Source: CAIWHR01 sp040007035 (GTDB lineage Bacteria > Pseudomonadota > Gammaproteobacteria > Burkholderiales > Casimicrobiaceae). From it: DNA of 14,569 bases. Every line of letters starts with the position of its first letter. Within the stretch, counting starts at the first letter, position 1. The DNA lies in assembly GCA_040007035.1 (NCBI GenBank), contig JBDTVU010000083.1, positions 1-14,569 on the forward strand, given 5' to 3'. The notes under the pieces were generated by a model. The model was not told the DNA's origin. It saw nothing but the letters and a program-made list of their open reading frames with translations, and ran no database searches. A program made the translations under genes and the position numbers. This document shows positions 6,447 through 13,785 of this stretch, piece after piece.

Positions 6447-7733
6447 TCAGCGATAGAAGAGGTTGACGAGGCCGAGACCGGTGACCGGCACGTAGGTTAC
6501 GAGCAGCAGCACGGCCACGAGGACGGCGATGAACCAGACGTTCACGCGCGTGACCGCCCAGACCGACTCCCTGGCGATCGAACTCGCCACCATCAGCACG
6601 CTGGCCACCGGCGGCGTCTGCTGGCCGATGCCGAGGTTGATGGTGACGATGAGGCCGAAATGCACGGGGTCGATGCCGACCGCCTTGACCAGCGGCATCA
6701 CTACCGGCACGACGAGGATGATCGCTGCTGCCGAATGCAGGAACATGCCGAGCAGCAGGAACAGCACGTTGAGTAGTGCCAGCACCAGCCACTTGTTGCG
6801 CGTCATCTCGGACACTGCGTGCGCCAGCGCCTGCGGCGCCTGGACTTCGGTGAGGTAGGTGCCGAGGAGCGCGCTGGTCGCCACCAGCAGCATGACGACG
6901 GCGGTCTGGATCGCACCTTCGATGATAGCCTGCCGCAGATGTCCGACGTTGAGTTCGCGGTAGATGAGCAGCCCGACGGCAAGCGCCGCCACCACGGCGA
7001 GCGCCGCACCTTCGGTGGCCGTCACGACGCCGCCGAAGATGCCGCCGAGGATGATGATCGGCAGCAGAAACGCCCACAGCGCCTCGCGCGCGGTGTGCCG
7101 CACGCGCTGCCACGAGAACGCTTCCTCGCGCGGCAGGTTGTACCGGCGCGCCAGCATGTACGCTACTCCCATCAGCCCGACGCCGCCGATGATGCCGGGG
7201 ACGATGCCGGCGACGAAGAGCTGGACGACCGACGTCTCCGCCATCACCGCGTAGAGGATCATCGGGATCGACGGCGGAATTATCACGGCGAGCGTCGCGG
7301 CCGACGACATCACGGCGGCGGCAAACGGCGCCGGATAACCTTTGGCCTTCATTCCGGGAATCAGGATCGAGCCCAGCGCCGCCACGTCGGCGACGGCCGA
7401 GCCCGAGATCTCGGCGAAAAACAGCGAGGCGCCGATCGAGACGTGCGCGAGCCCGCCACGAATCCAGCCGAAGATCGCGGACGCGAACGCGATCAACCGC
7501 TGCGAGATTCCGGACGCGTTCATGATCGCGCCGGCCAGGATGAACAGCGGAATGGCGAGCAGCGGAAAGCTGGTGGCGCCGTTGTAGGCGACGACGGCGA
7601 GATTGGGCAGGATGGCGAGGCCGTGGGTGGTGACCATCGCGACCACCGCGACGACCCCCAGCGCGACCGCGATCGGCACGTTGACCAGCACCAGCGCGAG
7701 CACCGCGGCGAACAGCCCGAGCATGATGCTCAT
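6447..7733 (-). CDS. dctM: TRAP transporter large permease subunit (DctM family)
   Basis: A 428-residue inner-membrane protein, the transport subunit of a tripartite ATP-independent periplasmic transporter that moves organic acids by ion coupling. Almost the whole chain is hydrophobic helices. Family signatures are FPLLAIPLFILAGAIM (56-71), FFAEISGSAVADVAALGSI (105-123), the IIPPSIPMILYA segment (151-162), TATEGAALAV (238-247) and the LGIGQQTPPV re-entrant loop (367-376). Length matches the family (425-435). It starts 13 nt after the DctQ stop and ends 8 nt before the crotonase gene. The symbol is generic for the subunit and does not imply dicarboxylates as substrate. Confidence 0.95.
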   Translation of the reverse strand: MSIMLGLFAAVLALVLVNVPIAVALGVVAVVAMVTTHGLAILPNLAVVAYNGATSFPLLAIPLFILAGAIMNASGISQRLIAFASAIFGWIRGGLAHVSIGASLFFAEISGSAVADVAALGSILIPGMKAKGYPAPFAAAVMSSAATLAVIIPPSIPMILYAVMAETSVVQLFVAGIVPGIIGGVGLMGVAYMLARRYNLPREEAFSWQRVRHTAREALWAFLLPIIILGGIFGGVVTATEGAALAVVAALAVGLLIYRELNVGHLRQAIIEGAIQTAVVMLLVATSALLGTYLTEVQAPQALAHAVSEMTRNKWLVLALLNVLFLLLGMFLHSAAAIILVVPVVMPLVKAVGIDPVHFGLIVTINLGIGQQTPPVASVLMVASSIARESVWAVTRVNVWFIAVLVAVLLLVTYVPVTGLGLVNLFYR

Positions 7734-7746
7734 CTCGGGGTCCCGG

Positions 7747-8298
7747 TCAGTGCAGCCCGTCGGCGAGCGCCACGCCGCCGGACGTGTCCGGTGGCGCCGT
7801 CGCCACGATGAGGTCGACGAGGTACGTCACCTCCGCGATCACGATCAGCGCCGCCGAGATCGGGATCACCGACTGCACGACACTCATCGGCACCCACGGC
7901 AGGCTGACCATCGAATCCGTCGCGAGGATCGGGAGGATCGACGCGCCGACGCCGCCCAGCAGCACGAAAAACGCGATCACGACGAGCTGGGCGACGATGG
8001 ACAGCATCCGCCGCGCGCGCCACGGCAGCGCGTCGACGAGCTCGGGGCAGCCGATGTGGGCACGCCGGACCGACGCCAGCGCCGCGCCGTAGAACGTCAG
8101 CCACGCCAGCATCACCGACGCCAGCTCGTCGTACCAGGTGAGCGCCCGGCCGAAGCTGCGGAACGCCACGCCCAGCGTCACCTCGACGAACAGCGCGACC
8201 ATCAGCGCGCCGACGACCCATTCGAGCAGCCGCCCGTAGCGCGCGCGGAACCACTCCAGTGCGGCGGCGACGCCCGCGGTTCGATGCGCCGGCACCAC
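7747..8298 (-). CDS. dctQ: TRAP transporter small permease subunit (DctQ family)
   Basis: A 183-residue inner-membrane subunit that scaffolds DctM. Four hydrophobic segments are seen, at about 27-48, 60-77, 99-123 and 138-165. Typical DctQ motifs are FRSFGRALTWYDELA (46-60) followed by RRAHIG (78-83). The start is one of two adjacent GTG codons (8298 or 8295), only 3 nt after the TAG stop of the receptor gene, with the purine-rich AGAGGG reaching back into that stop. Such close packing implies coupled translation with the receptor gene upstream and DctM downstream. The sequence is more variable than DctM, as usual for this subunit; the assignment rests on topology, motifs and position. Confidence 0.92.
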   Translation of the reverse strand: MVPAHRTAGVAAALEWFRARYGRLLEWVVGALMVALFVEVTLGVAFRSFGRALTWYDELASVMLAWLTFYGAALASVRRAHIGCPELVDALPWRARRMLSIVAQLVVIAFFVLLGGVGASILPILATDSMVSLPWVPMSVVQSVIPISAALIVIAEVTYLVDLIVATAPPDTSGGVALADGLH

Positions 8299-8301
8299 CC
8301 T

Positions 8302-9315
8302 CTATTTCCCGAGCGCGACGGCGCGGTCGATCACGTCCTTGGCGCCGGCCACTTCCTTGCCGAACTCCTCATAGATGGACTTGCTGGCGGCGATGAACGC
8401 GTCCTTGTCGACGTCGTTGACCTGCATGCCCGCCTGCTTCAGCTTGCCGAGCAGATCGGCGTCGTCCTTCGCCGCCGTCTCGTAGACGTAGGCCTGGGTC
8501 TCCTTGGCCGTGTCCTCGAGAATCGTGCGTACGTCGGCCGGCAGCGACTCCCATTTGGTCTTGCCTACGGTGAGATAGGCGGGCGTGTACACGTGCCCGG
8601 TGAGCGACAGGTACTTCTGCACCTCCTGCAGCTTCGCCGAGTAGATCTGCGTGAATGGGTTCTCCTGGCCGTCCATCACGCCGGTCTGCAGCGCGGTGAA
8701 GAGCTCGGAGAATTTCATCGGGCTGGGATTCGCGCCGTAGGCCTGGAACATCTTCACCCGCCACTTGCCTTCGGGCACCCGCAGCTTGATGCCGGCCAGA
8801 TCGGCGGGGACCTTGATCGGGCGCTTGTTATTGGTGACGTGGCGGACGCCGTTTTCCCAGACCGCAAGGATCTTCAGCCCCTTCTTCTCGGCTTCGGGCG
8901 CGAGCTTCGTCCAGAACAGATCCTTTTCGATCCGCGCCATGTGCGCCCGGTCCTTGACGATGTACGGCATCTCGAACACGCCGAACAGGTCGACCTGCGA
9001 GCTCATCACCGTCGACGGGACCGCCATGTCGAGCGTGCCGAGCTTCAGTTTCTGGATCATCTCGCTGTCGCCGCCCAACTGGCTCGATCCGTAGGTCACG
9101 ACTTTCGCCTTCGTGCCGAGCTTCGCATTTGCGCGCCGCGCGAATTCGTCGGCACTCTTCTGGAACAGCGAGCCCGGCTCGCCGACGTGGCCGAGCTTGA
9201 TCTCGACCTGCGCCAGCGCGGGCGCGGCGCCGGCGAGCAACACGAGGCCGCACAGCGCGGCGAGGGCAAGCTGGCGGGGCGCGGTGCCGCGCCCGGTGCT
9301 GCGGCTGGTTTCCAT
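8302..9315 (-). CDS. dctP: TRAP transporter periplasmic solute-binding protein (DctP family)
   Basis: A 337-residue periplasmic receptor that delivers its ligand to DctQM. The ATG at 9315 is chosen over longer frames because GGAGGAGG lies about 6 nt upstream and a Sec signal peptide follows: METSRSTGRG, a hydrophobic core at 15-31 and cleavage near ALAQ (33-36). The mature chain starts VEIKLGHVGEPGSLFQKSADEFA. The conserved DctP segment PADLAGIKLRVPEG (170-183) supplies R179, the arginine that in characterised members binds the ligand carboxylate, and the family motif TALQTGVMDGQENP (207-220) is intact. The ligand should therefore be an organic acid. It follows the aminotransferase by 55 nt. 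A perfect intercistronic hairpin (9347-9364) sits in that gap and may adjust receptor expression relative to its neighbours. Confidence 0.95.
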   Translation of the reverse strand: METSRSTGRGTAPRQLALAALCGLVLLAGAAPALAQVEIKLGHVGEPGSLFQKSADEFARRANAKLGTKAKVVTYGSSQLGGDSEMIQKLKLGTLDMAVPSTVMSSQVDLFGVFEMPYIVKDRAHMARIEKDLFWTKLAPEAEKKGLKILAVWENGVRHVTNNKRPIKVPADLAGIKLRVPEGKWRVKMFQAYGANPSPMKFSELFTALQTGVMDGQENPFTQIYSAKLQEVQKYLSLTGHVYTPAYLTVGKTKWESLPADVRTILEDTAKETQAYVYETAAKDDADLLGKLKQAGMQVNDVDKDAFIAASKSIYEEFGKEVAGAKDVIDRAVALGK

Positions 9316-9346
9316 CACAGGCCTCCTCCTCAAGTGGACGTCAGGT

Positions 9347-9369
9347 GCGCCGGCACGCCGGCGCCGGCG
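9347..9369 (-). promoter_or_regulatory. GC-rich intercistronic inverted repeat between aminotransferase and dctP
   Basis: GCGCCGGC (9347-9354) and GCCGGCGC (9357-9364) form a perfect 8-bp inverted repeat around a 2-nt centre. An overlapping 14-bp palindrome runs from 9356 to 9369, ending next to the aminotransferase stop codon. In the leftward mRNA this would be a very stable stem just after that stop and about 20 nt before the dctP Shine-Dalgarno. There is no T run, so termination is unlikely; RNA processing or a stability barrier fits better. This role is inference. Confidence 0.5.
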
Positions 9370-9370
9370 T

Positions 9371-10588
9371 TCATGCGGCGCGTCGTTGCGCCGTCGTTGT
9401 CGTCGCGTTGCCGCTTTGCTGCAGGAAGGCGAGCGCCTCGCCGACGCCGCCCTGGCGATGCGGGACGTCGCGCAGCGCGAGGCCCATTTCGACGCCACAC
9501 AGCGTGCCGCAGAGCATCAGGTCGTTGAACCAGCCGAGGTGCCCGATCCGGAACACCCTGCCGGCGAGCTTGCCGAGCCCGGTGCCGAGCGAGAGGTCGA
9601 ATTGCGCGAGCGTCTCGCGCCGGAACGCGTCGGCGTCGTGGCCGTCGGGCATCAGCACCGCCGTCAGCGTCCCGCTGCACTCGGCGGGATTGCGGCACAG
9701 CACCTCGAGGCCCCACCCGCGCACGGCGCGGCGCGTGGCTTCTGCATGCCGCGCGTGGCGCGCGAACACGTTGGGCAGGCCTTCCTCGCGCAGCATGGCG
9801 AGCGCTTCGTGCAGGCCATAAAGGAGGTTGGTCGCCGGCGTCGACGGAAAGAAACCCTGCCGGTTCATCGCGATCGTCTCGTCCCAGCGCCAGTACGACC
9901 GCGGCAGCTTCGCGTGCTTGCTGGCGGCCTGCGCCTTGTCGCTGACGGCGTTGAACGACAGGCCCGGGGGCAGCATCAGCCCCTTCTGCGAGCCGGCGAC
10001 GGTGACGTCGACGCCCCATTCGTCATGGCGATAGTCGATCGACGCCAGCGACGAGATGGTGTCGACCATCAGCAGCGCCGGATGGCCGGCGCGGTCGATT
10101 GCCTGGCGGATCTCGGGGATGCGCGAGGTGACGCCGGTCGACGTCTCGTTGTGCACCGCAAGCACCGCCTTGCACGCGTGCGCACGGTCCTCGGCCAGCT
10201 TCGCCTCGACCAGCGCGGGGTCGATGCCGCTGCGCCAGTCGCCGGGAACGAAGTCGACGACGATGCCGAGCCGTTCCGCCATCGCCCGCCACAGCGTTGC
10301 GAAGTGGCCGGTCTCGAACATCAGCACGCGGTCCCCGGGCGACAGCGTGTTGACCAGCGCGGCTTCCCACGCGCCGGTGCCCGACGCCGCGTAGGTCACG
10401 ATCGGGCCGCCGGTCTGGAAGACGTCCTTGAGGCCCTCGAGGATTTCGTGCGTCAGGCGCGCGAACTCGGGCCCGCGATGATCGATCGTCGGCCGGTCGA
10501 TCGCCCGCAGCACCCGCTCGGGCACGTTGGTCGGGCCGGGAATCTGCAGGAAATGGCGCCCGGACGGGTGCGCATCGAGTTGGAACAT
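9371..10588 (-). CDS. Class V aminotransferase, serine-glyoxylate / alanine-glyoxylate type
   Basis: A 405-residue PLP enzyme of the serine-glyoxylate aminotransferase group (SgaA/AGXT-like), which makes glycine from glyoxylate using serine or alanine as donor; cytosolic. The ATG at 10588 is preceded by GGGAGG with a 4-nt gap. The N-terminal block QIPGPTNVPERVLRAI (15-30) and DHRGPEF (36-42) open the family fold. AASGTGAWEAAL (67-78) is the PLP phosphate loop, VHNETSTGVTS (145-155) follows, VDTISS (175-180) contains the pyridine-nitrogen aspartate D176, and AGSQKGLMLPPG (198-209) gives the PLP lysine K202. FRIGHLGWFND (346-356) includes the substrate-carboxylate arginine R347. Overall it resembles the methylotroph SgaA closely as I remember it. 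It is the first gene of the leftward operon and diverges from the flavoprotein gene. Other small oxoacids could be the acceptor. Confidence 0.9.
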   Translation of the reverse strand: MFQLDAHPSGRHFLQIPGPTNVPERVLRAIDRPTIDHRGPEFARLTHEILEGLKDVFQTGGPIVTYAASGTGAWEAALVNTLSPGDRVLMFETGHFATLWRAMAERLGIVVDFVPGDWRSGIDPALVEAKLAEDRAHACKAVLAVHNETSTGVTSRIPEIRQAIDRAGHPALLMVDTISSLASIDYRHDEWGVDVTVAGSQKGLMLPPGLSFNAVSDKAQAASKHAKLPRSYWRWDETIAMNRQGFFPSTPATNLLYGLHEALAMLREEGLPNVFARHARHAEATRRAVRGWGLEVLCRNPAECSGTLTAVLMPDGHDADAFRRETLAQFDLSLGTGLGKLAGRVFRIGHLGWFNDLMLCGTLCGVEMGLALRDVPHRQGGVGEALAFLQQSGNATTTTAQRRAA

Positions 10589-10691
10589 GGGGCCTCCCGC
10601 GGGAAACGTGCGGACGAATCCGGCGAATATCGTGTTGCGAACGGTATCATAATCCCGGTTCGAACCGCGCAGCCGCGCTGCACCCACCTTC
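10589..10691. promoter_or_regulatory. Divergent promoter region with a 12-bp palindrome
   Basis: This 103-nt spacer must drive both the leftward operon and the rightward flavoprotein gene. On the minus strand TATGAT (10651-10646) is a good -10 candidate for the aminotransferase; on the plus strand TATCAT (10645-10650) or CATAAT (10648-10653) could serve the flavoprotein gene. Neither has a clear -35 at the right distance. The perfect palindrome CGGTTCGAACCG (10656-10667) lies next to these boxes, inside the minus-strand spacer. A second inverted repeat GCAGC/GCTGC occupies 10669-10681. Weak -35 boxes plus a palindrome suggest control by a dimeric regulator, which is not encoded in the window. 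Confidence 0.5.
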
Positions 10692-13600
10692 GTGAACGCG
10701 CCCGAGACGAAGCCGCTCATCTACCAGCCCGGAGGCATGTCGGGCGACCTGGCGCGACGCCTTCGCGGCGCCGTGGCGGGCGACGTCCTGTTCGACCGCG
10801 CGTCGCGCGGCCGCTACGCGACCGACGCCTCGATCTACCAGGTCGAGCCGGTCGGCGTGCTGGTGCCGCAGACGGACGCCGACGTGCGGGTCGCGTTCGA
10901 CGTCTGTCGTGAGTTCTCCGTGCCGCTCCTGCCGCGCGGCGCCGGCAGCTCGCAATGCGGGCAGACGGTCGGCGCGGCGCTCGTCGTCGACCACAGCAAG
11001 CACCTGAACCGCGTCGTTTCGTTCGATCCGGACGCGCGCACCGTGACGGTCGAGCCCGGCATCGTCCTCGACGCGCTGAACGCGTGGCTGAAGCCCAGCG
11101 GACTGTGGTTCCCCGTCGACGTCAGCACGTCGGCGCAGTGCACGCTGGGCGGCATGGCCGGCAACAACTCCTGCGGGTCGCGCTCGATCGCCTACGGCAA
11201 CATGGTGCACAACGTCGAGGCCATTGACGCACTGCTGGCGGACGGCACGACGGCGCGCTTCGGCCCGGAAGCGGACATCGCGAAGGCGCCGCCGCGCATC
11301 CGGGCGCTCGCGGAAGGCCTGCGTGCGATCGGCGTCCGCGAACGCGACGAGATCGCGTCGCGGGTGCCGACGGTGCTGCGCCGGGTGGGCGGCTACAACC
11401 TCGACGTCTTCCACCCGGTCAGCGAGCGTCCCTACACGGCGGACGGCAGCGTGAACCTCGCGCACCTCCTCGTCGGCAGCGAAGGGACGCTGGCGTGGAC
11501 GCGCGGGATCACGCTGAAGCTCGCGCCGCTGCCCGCGCACCGGACCCTCGGCGTCGTCAACTTCCCGACGCTGTACCGCGCGATGGAATGCGCGCGCCAC
11601 ATCGTCGGGCTCGGGCCGTCGGCGGTCGAGCTGGTCGACCGGACGATGATCGACCTCGCGCGCGGCAATCCGGCGTTCCGCGCGGTGATCGAGGCGGCGC
11701 TCATCGGCGAGCCCGAAGCGATCCTGCTGGTCGAGTTCACCGACGACGGTGCCGACCTGCCGTTGCGCCGCGTTGCCGACCTCGCCGCGCTGATGGGCGA
11801 CCTGGGATTGCCGGGCAGCGTCGTGCGGATGGTCGACGCGGCGGCGCAGAAGGCGCTGTGGGAGGTGCGCAAGGCGGGGCTCAACATCATGATGAGCATG
11901 CGCGGCGACGGCAAGCCGGTGTCGTTCATCGAGGATTGCGCGGTCCCGCTCGAGCATCTCGCCGACTACGTCGCCCGGCTGACCGAGGTGTTCAGGAAGC
12001 ACGGCACCCGCGGCACGTGGTACGCGCATGCATCGGTGGGAACGCTGCACGTACGGCCGATCCTCGACATGCGCCGCGACGGCGCGGCGAAGATGCGCGC
12101 GATCGCCGAGGAGGCGAGCGCGATGGTGCGCGAATACAAGGGCGCGTTCTCCGGCGAGCATGGCGACGGCCTCGTGCGCAGCGAATGGGTCGCGTGGCAA
12201 TTCGGGCCGCGCCTGACGCGGGCGTTCGAGGAGATCAAGGCGCTGTTCGATCCGGAGGGCCGGATGAACCCGGGCAAGATCGTGCGGCCGGCGCCGATGG
12301 ACGACCGCACGCTGTTCCGCTTTGCTCCGGGTTACGGCGTTGCGCCACTGGCGCCGGCGCTCGACTGGTCGGCGTGGAACGTCGACTACGATCCCGCGTC
12401 CGACGTCCTGTCGCCCCCGGGAACGGGCGGCGATCCCGCGCAGGGCTTCGGCAAGGCCGTCGAGATGTGCAACAACAACGGCCACTGCCGCAAGTTCGAC
12501 GCCGGCACGATGTGCCCGAGCTACCGCGTCACGCGCGACGAGATCCATTCGACGCGCGGCCGGGCCAACACGTTGCGGCTGGCGCTCTCCGGGCAGCTCG
12601 GGCCGGATTTCGCGTCGCAGGACGTGCGCGACGCGCTCGATCTCTGCGTGAGCTGCAAGGGCTGCCGCCGCGATTGCCCGACGGGCGTCGACATGGCGAA
12701 GATGAAGATCGAGTTCAACCACCAGTGGCAGCGTGCGCACGGGCTCCCGCTCAAGGACCGTGCGATCGCGTTCCTGCCGCGGTGGGCGCCGTGGGCGGCA
12801 AGGTTGCCATGGCTCGCCAACCTGCGCGACGCGTTGCCCGGCGCCGCCCGGCTGTCCGAGCGGTGGACGGGTCTATCCGCGCAGCGATCGCTGCCGCGCT
12901 GGCGGCGCGACACGTTCCTGCGCACGCATCGGGACCTTGACGACGCGGCGGCGACGGCCGATGTCGTGCTGTTCGTCGACACGTTCACGCATTACTTCGA
13001 GCCCGAGAATGCGCACGCCGCGCTCGCAGTGCTGACCGCGGCCGGCTATCGGGTCGCCGTCGCCCGCGCCGTCGCCGATGACGATGAGCCGGGGCGGCCT
13101 CTCTGCTGCGGCCGCACTTTCCTTGCGGCGGGGCTGGTCGACGAGGCGAAGCGCGAAGCCCGCCGCGTCGTGGCCGCGCTCGCACCGCACATCGAACGCG
13201 GCGCCTGGGTCGTCGGCCTGGAGCCGTCGTGCCTGCTCTCGCTGCGCGACGAGTTCCTGGTGATGGGGCTGGGCGAAGGCGCGCAGCGTCTCGCGCGGCA
13301 GGCACTGCTGGTCGAGGAGTTTTTGGCGCGCGAGCACCACGCCGGGCGCCTGCGGCTGCCTCTGGTCGCGCTGCCGGAGAAGCACGCGCTGCTGCACGGG
13401 CACTGCCACCAGAAGGCGTTCGACGCGCTCGCGCCGGCGCGGGCGGTGCTTCAACTGATTCCCGGGCTTGCCGTGGACGTCGTGGAATCGAGCTGCTGCG
13501 GGATGGCCGGAAGCTTCGGCTACGAGGCGGCGCATTACGACGTCTCGATGCGCATGGCCGAGCTGGCGTTGCTGCCCGCCGTGCGCAAGGCCGATCCCTC

Positions 13601-13742
13601 GACGCTGATCGTCGCCGACGGCACGAGCTGCCGGCACCAGATCGCCGACGGCACGCGGGCCAGCGGCGAGCGCGAGGCCGTGCACGTCGTCCGCGTGCTC
13701 GCGCGCGCGCTCGATCCCGGGCGCGCGGCGCCGGGCGTATGA
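10692..13742 (+). CDS. ydiJ: FAD-linked 2-hydroxyacid dehydrogenase with Fe-S and CCG domains (YdiJ / fused GlcD-GlcF type)
   Basis: A 1016-residue oxidoreductase that oxidises a 2-hydroxyacid to a 2-oxoacid. E. coli YdiJ, of near-identical length (about 1018), is described as a D-2-hydroxyglutarate dehydrogenase; fused GlcD/GlcF-like proteins can use other D-2-hydroxyacids. The FAD-binding PCMH domain spans about 50-280, with PRGAGSSQCGQT (81-92), GGMAGNNSCGSRSIAYG (153-169) and LLVGSEGTLA (259-268). The FAD-oxidase C domain has SFIEDCAVPLEHL (411-423), GEHGDGLVRSEW (488-499) and FDPEGRMNPGKIV (519-531). The Fe-S part has C593, C599, C608, then CVSCKGCRRDCPTG (C652, C655, C658, C662). CCG motifs lie at 805-807 and 935-937, with HGHCHQ at 902-907. 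The GTG at 10692 has no Shine-Dalgarno; ATG at 10737 has GGAGG only 1 nt away, so the start is uncertain by 15 residues. Confidence 0.92.
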   Translation: MNAPETKPLIYQPGGMSGDLARRLRGAVAGDVLFDRASRGRYATDASIYQVEPVGVLVPQTDADVRVAFDVCREFSVPLLPRGAGSSQCGQTVGAALVVDHSKHLNRVVSFDPDARTVTVEPGIVLDALNAWLKPSGLWFPVDVSTSAQCTLGGMAGNNSCGSRSIAYGNMVHNVEAIDALLADGTTARFGPEADIAKAPPRIRALAEGLRAIGVRERDEIASRVPTVLRRVGGYNLDVFHPVSERPYTADGSVNLAHLLVGSEGTLAWTRGITLKLAPLPAHRTLGVVNFPTLYRAMECARHIVGLGPSAVELVDRTMIDLARGNPAFRAVIEAALIGEPEAILLVEFTDDGADLPLRRVADLAALMGDLGLPGSVVRMVDAAAQKALWEVRKAGLNIMMSMRGDGKPVSFIEDCAVPLEHLADYVARLTEVFRKHGTRGTWYAHASVGTLHVRPILDMRRDGAAKMRAIAEEASAMVREYKGAFSGEHGDGLVRSEWVAWQFGPRLTRAFEEIKALFDPEGRMNPGKIVRPAPMDDRTLFRFAPGYGVAPLAPALDWSAWNVDYDPASDVLSPPGTGGDPAQGFGKAVEMCNNNGHCRKFDAGTMCPSYRVTRDEIHSTRGRANTLRLALSGQLGPDFASQDVRDALDLCVSCKGCRRDCPTGVDMAKMKIEFNHQWQRAHGLPLKDRAIAFLPRWAPWAARLPWLANLRDALPGAARLSERWTGLSAQRSLPRWRRDTFLRTHRDLDDAAATADVVLFVDTFTHYFEPENAHAALAVLTAAGYRVAVARAVADDDEPGRPLCCGRTFLAAGLVDEAKREARRVVAALAPHIERGAWVVGLEPSCLLSLRDEFLVMGLGEGAQRLARQALLVEEFLAREHHAGRLRLPLVALPEKHALLHGHCHQKAFDALAPARAVLQLIPGLAVDVVESSCCGMAGSFGYEAAHYDVSMRMAELALLPAVRKADPSTLIVADGTSCRHQIADGTRASGEREAVHVVRVLARALDPGRAAPGV

Positions 13743-13785
13743 TCGGTGCGCGCGGGTTCGTTCGCGCATCCTGGCGGGAGGCATC

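Noticed and set aside
6439..7113. An N-terminal extension of the crotonase frame into dctM.
   Set aside because: It is a shadow of the DctM coding sequence; the crotonase fold begins at the GTG at 6438.
7603..9528. A 641-codon plus-strand frame opposite the TRAP genes.
   Set aside because: It is a shadow of DctM, DctQ and DctP with R/D/H-rich composition and no recognisable domain.
10647..12740. A 697-codon minus-strand frame opposite the flavoprotein.
   Set aside because: It is an antisense shadow; the plus strand has complete FAD and Fe-S motifs.
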